DNA from: JBDHTS01 sp039808845
GTDB lineage: Bacteria; Pseudomonadota; Alphaproteobacteria; Micavibrionales; Micavibrionaceae
Assembly: GCA_039808845.1 (NCBI GenBank)
Contig: JBDHTS010000114.1
Coordinates: 1-5,844, forward strand
Direction of reading: 5' to 3'
DNA length: 5,844 nt
Shown here: positions 5,519-5,844 of the stretch, piece by piece
Layout: every line of letters begins with the position of its first letter
Numbering within the stretch: the first letter of the stretch is position 1
Notes under the pieces: model-generated
The model's database searches: none
Told to the model about the DNA's origin: nothing
What the model saw: the letters and a program-made list of their open reading frames with translations, nothing else
Program-made: the position numbers and the translations under genes

Positions 5519-5647
5519 GCCAGACAGAGATAACAGAGAAAAAGCAGAAAAGGAATAAACGCGAAGAGGCCCGAAGATCCGAAGGTTGGCGCATCTTCCT
5601 TCGGATCTTCGGGCCTTCGCGTTATTATTTCTCTGTCTGGATCTGGC
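5519..5647. repeat. Large imperfect inverted repeat (about 130 bases) downstream of tuf
   Basis: The inner arms 5561-5585 and 5598-5620 pair over 23 bases with a single two-base bulge (an extra AG on the left), around a 12-base loop. The stem carries on through AATAAAC/GTTATT with a one-base bulge. After an unpaired stretch on the left, the outer arms 5520-5530 (CCAGACAGAGA) and 5630-5640 pair over 11 bases, and GCCAGA/TCTGGC at 5519-5524 and 5642-5647 offers a further or alternative pairing. The inner stem is built from a repeated CCGAAG/GATC word. No ORF, T-run or flanking direct repeat is evident. It may be a mobile palindromic element (REP or MITE-like) or an mRNA-end structure. Confidence 0.8.
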
Positions 5648-5667
5648 GTTTATTTTCTTTTCAAGAG

Positions 5668-5698
5668 AAAACCCCGGCTGAATCAGCCGGGGTTTTTT
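5668..5698 (-). terminator. Intrinsic terminator of tuf
   Basis: A 13-bp perfect stem (5668-5680 with 5684-5696, AAAACCCCGGCTG/CAGCCGGGGTTTT) closes an AAT loop 26 bases after the tuf stop. On the minus strand the stem ends in TTTTCTCTT, and on the plus strand in TTTTTT, so it can work both ways. Its place right behind tuf makes it the tuf terminator. Confidence 0.9.
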
Positions 5699-5721
5699 AT
5701 TCGGATAAGAAAACTTGTCGC

Positions 5722-5844
5722 TTACTTCAAAATCTTAGCGACGACACCTGCGCCGACGGTTCTTCCGCCTTCGCGGATGGCGAAGCGGAGGCCTTCGTTC
5801 ATGGCGATCGGGGCGATCAGCTTCACGGTGACTTTCGCGTTGTC
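5722..5844 (-). CDS. tuf: Elongation factor Tu, C-terminal fragment
   Basis: The last 40 codons plus TAA of EF-Tu are present, and the gene continues beyond the right edge. EF-Tu is the GTPase that delivers aminoacyl-tRNA to the ribosomal A site. The fragment is the end of beta-barrel domain 3, with LIAPIAMNEGLRFAIREGG followed by RTVGAGVVAKILK. The block GLRFAIREGGRTVGAGVV is almost invariant in bacterial EF-Tu. The strand and frame are fixed by this match, and the stop is followed 26 bases later by a strong terminator. In many proteobacteria tuf is followed by tRNA-Trp, secE and nusG. Here tRNA-Trp is on the same strand but about 1.65 kb downstream. Confidence 0.97.
   Translation of the reverse strand, partial: DNAKVTVKLIAPIAMNEGLRFAIREGGRTVGAGVVAKILK

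Larger units (their letters stand above)
5375..5721. other. 347-base gap between the small gene and tuf
   Basis: No convincing gene was found on either strand. From right to left it holds the tuf terminator (5668-5698), a large imperfect inverted repeat (5519-5647), and an AT-richer stretch (5386-5518) with the leader of the small gene. A 29-codon minus-strand frame in that last stretch (starting at the ATG near 5494) has no good ribosome binding site and was not called. Confidence 0.7.

Noticed and set aside
5129..5533. 134-codon open frame on the plus strand over the small His-rich gene
   Set aside because: It has no ribosome binding site, an odd Cys/Met/Phe-rich composition and covers a strong ribosome binding site of the opposite strand. 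It also runs into the large inverted repeat.

Overview
The window looks like a stretch of chromosome from a moderately GC-rich proteobacterium, most likely an alphaproteobacterium. The grounds are an end of a DUF47-like gene fused by overlap to a short Pit phosphate transporter (the layout known from rhizobia), a bacterial tRNA-Trp(CCA) with encoded CCA, the tail of an elongation factor Tu gene, and housekeeping genes full of alanine and GC-ending codons. The genus cannot be read from the sequence. I see no transposase, phage gene, CRISPR array or toxin-antitoxin pair.

Left part, plus strand (1-1768): the last ten codons of an upstream gene overlap the start of pit (33-1043), giving a phosphate uptake unit. 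After a long hairpin made of a short repeated word comes a beta-class-like glutathione S-transferase (1136-1768). This gene converges on gcvT, and the gap holds two inverted copies of a GC-rich palindromic repeat that probably separates the two transcripts.

Middle part, minus strand, read right to left (4121-1905): a promoter-like TATAAT lies just upstream of tRNA-Trp. It is followed 51 bases later by uppP (undecaprenyl-diphosphatase, lipid carrier recycling for the cell wall), then by a gap with another GC-rich hairpin and a plausible promoter, and then by gcvT (glycine cleavage T protein). gcvT stands without gcvH or gcvP on either side in this window. No secE-nusG follows the tRNA-Trp, although tuf / trnW / secE / nusG is a common bacterial order.

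Right part, minus strand, read right to left (5844-4122): the C-terminus of tuf, a strong GC-rich terminator, a large imperfect inverted repeat of about 130 bases, a small unrecognised His-rich gene of 80 codons with a near-ideal ribosome binding site, a stretch with a possible 26-codon micro-ORF, an intrinsic terminator, and then only 26 bases later a CYTH-family protein whose usual metal-binding ExExK motif is degraded. This part, inserted between tuf and trnW, is the least ordinary part of the window.

The window is mostly housekeeping genes. The observations most worth following are the degenerate CYTH protein behind a terminator in its leader, the small His-rich protein, and the word-built intergenic hairpins. 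None of these amounts to a demonstrated new system.
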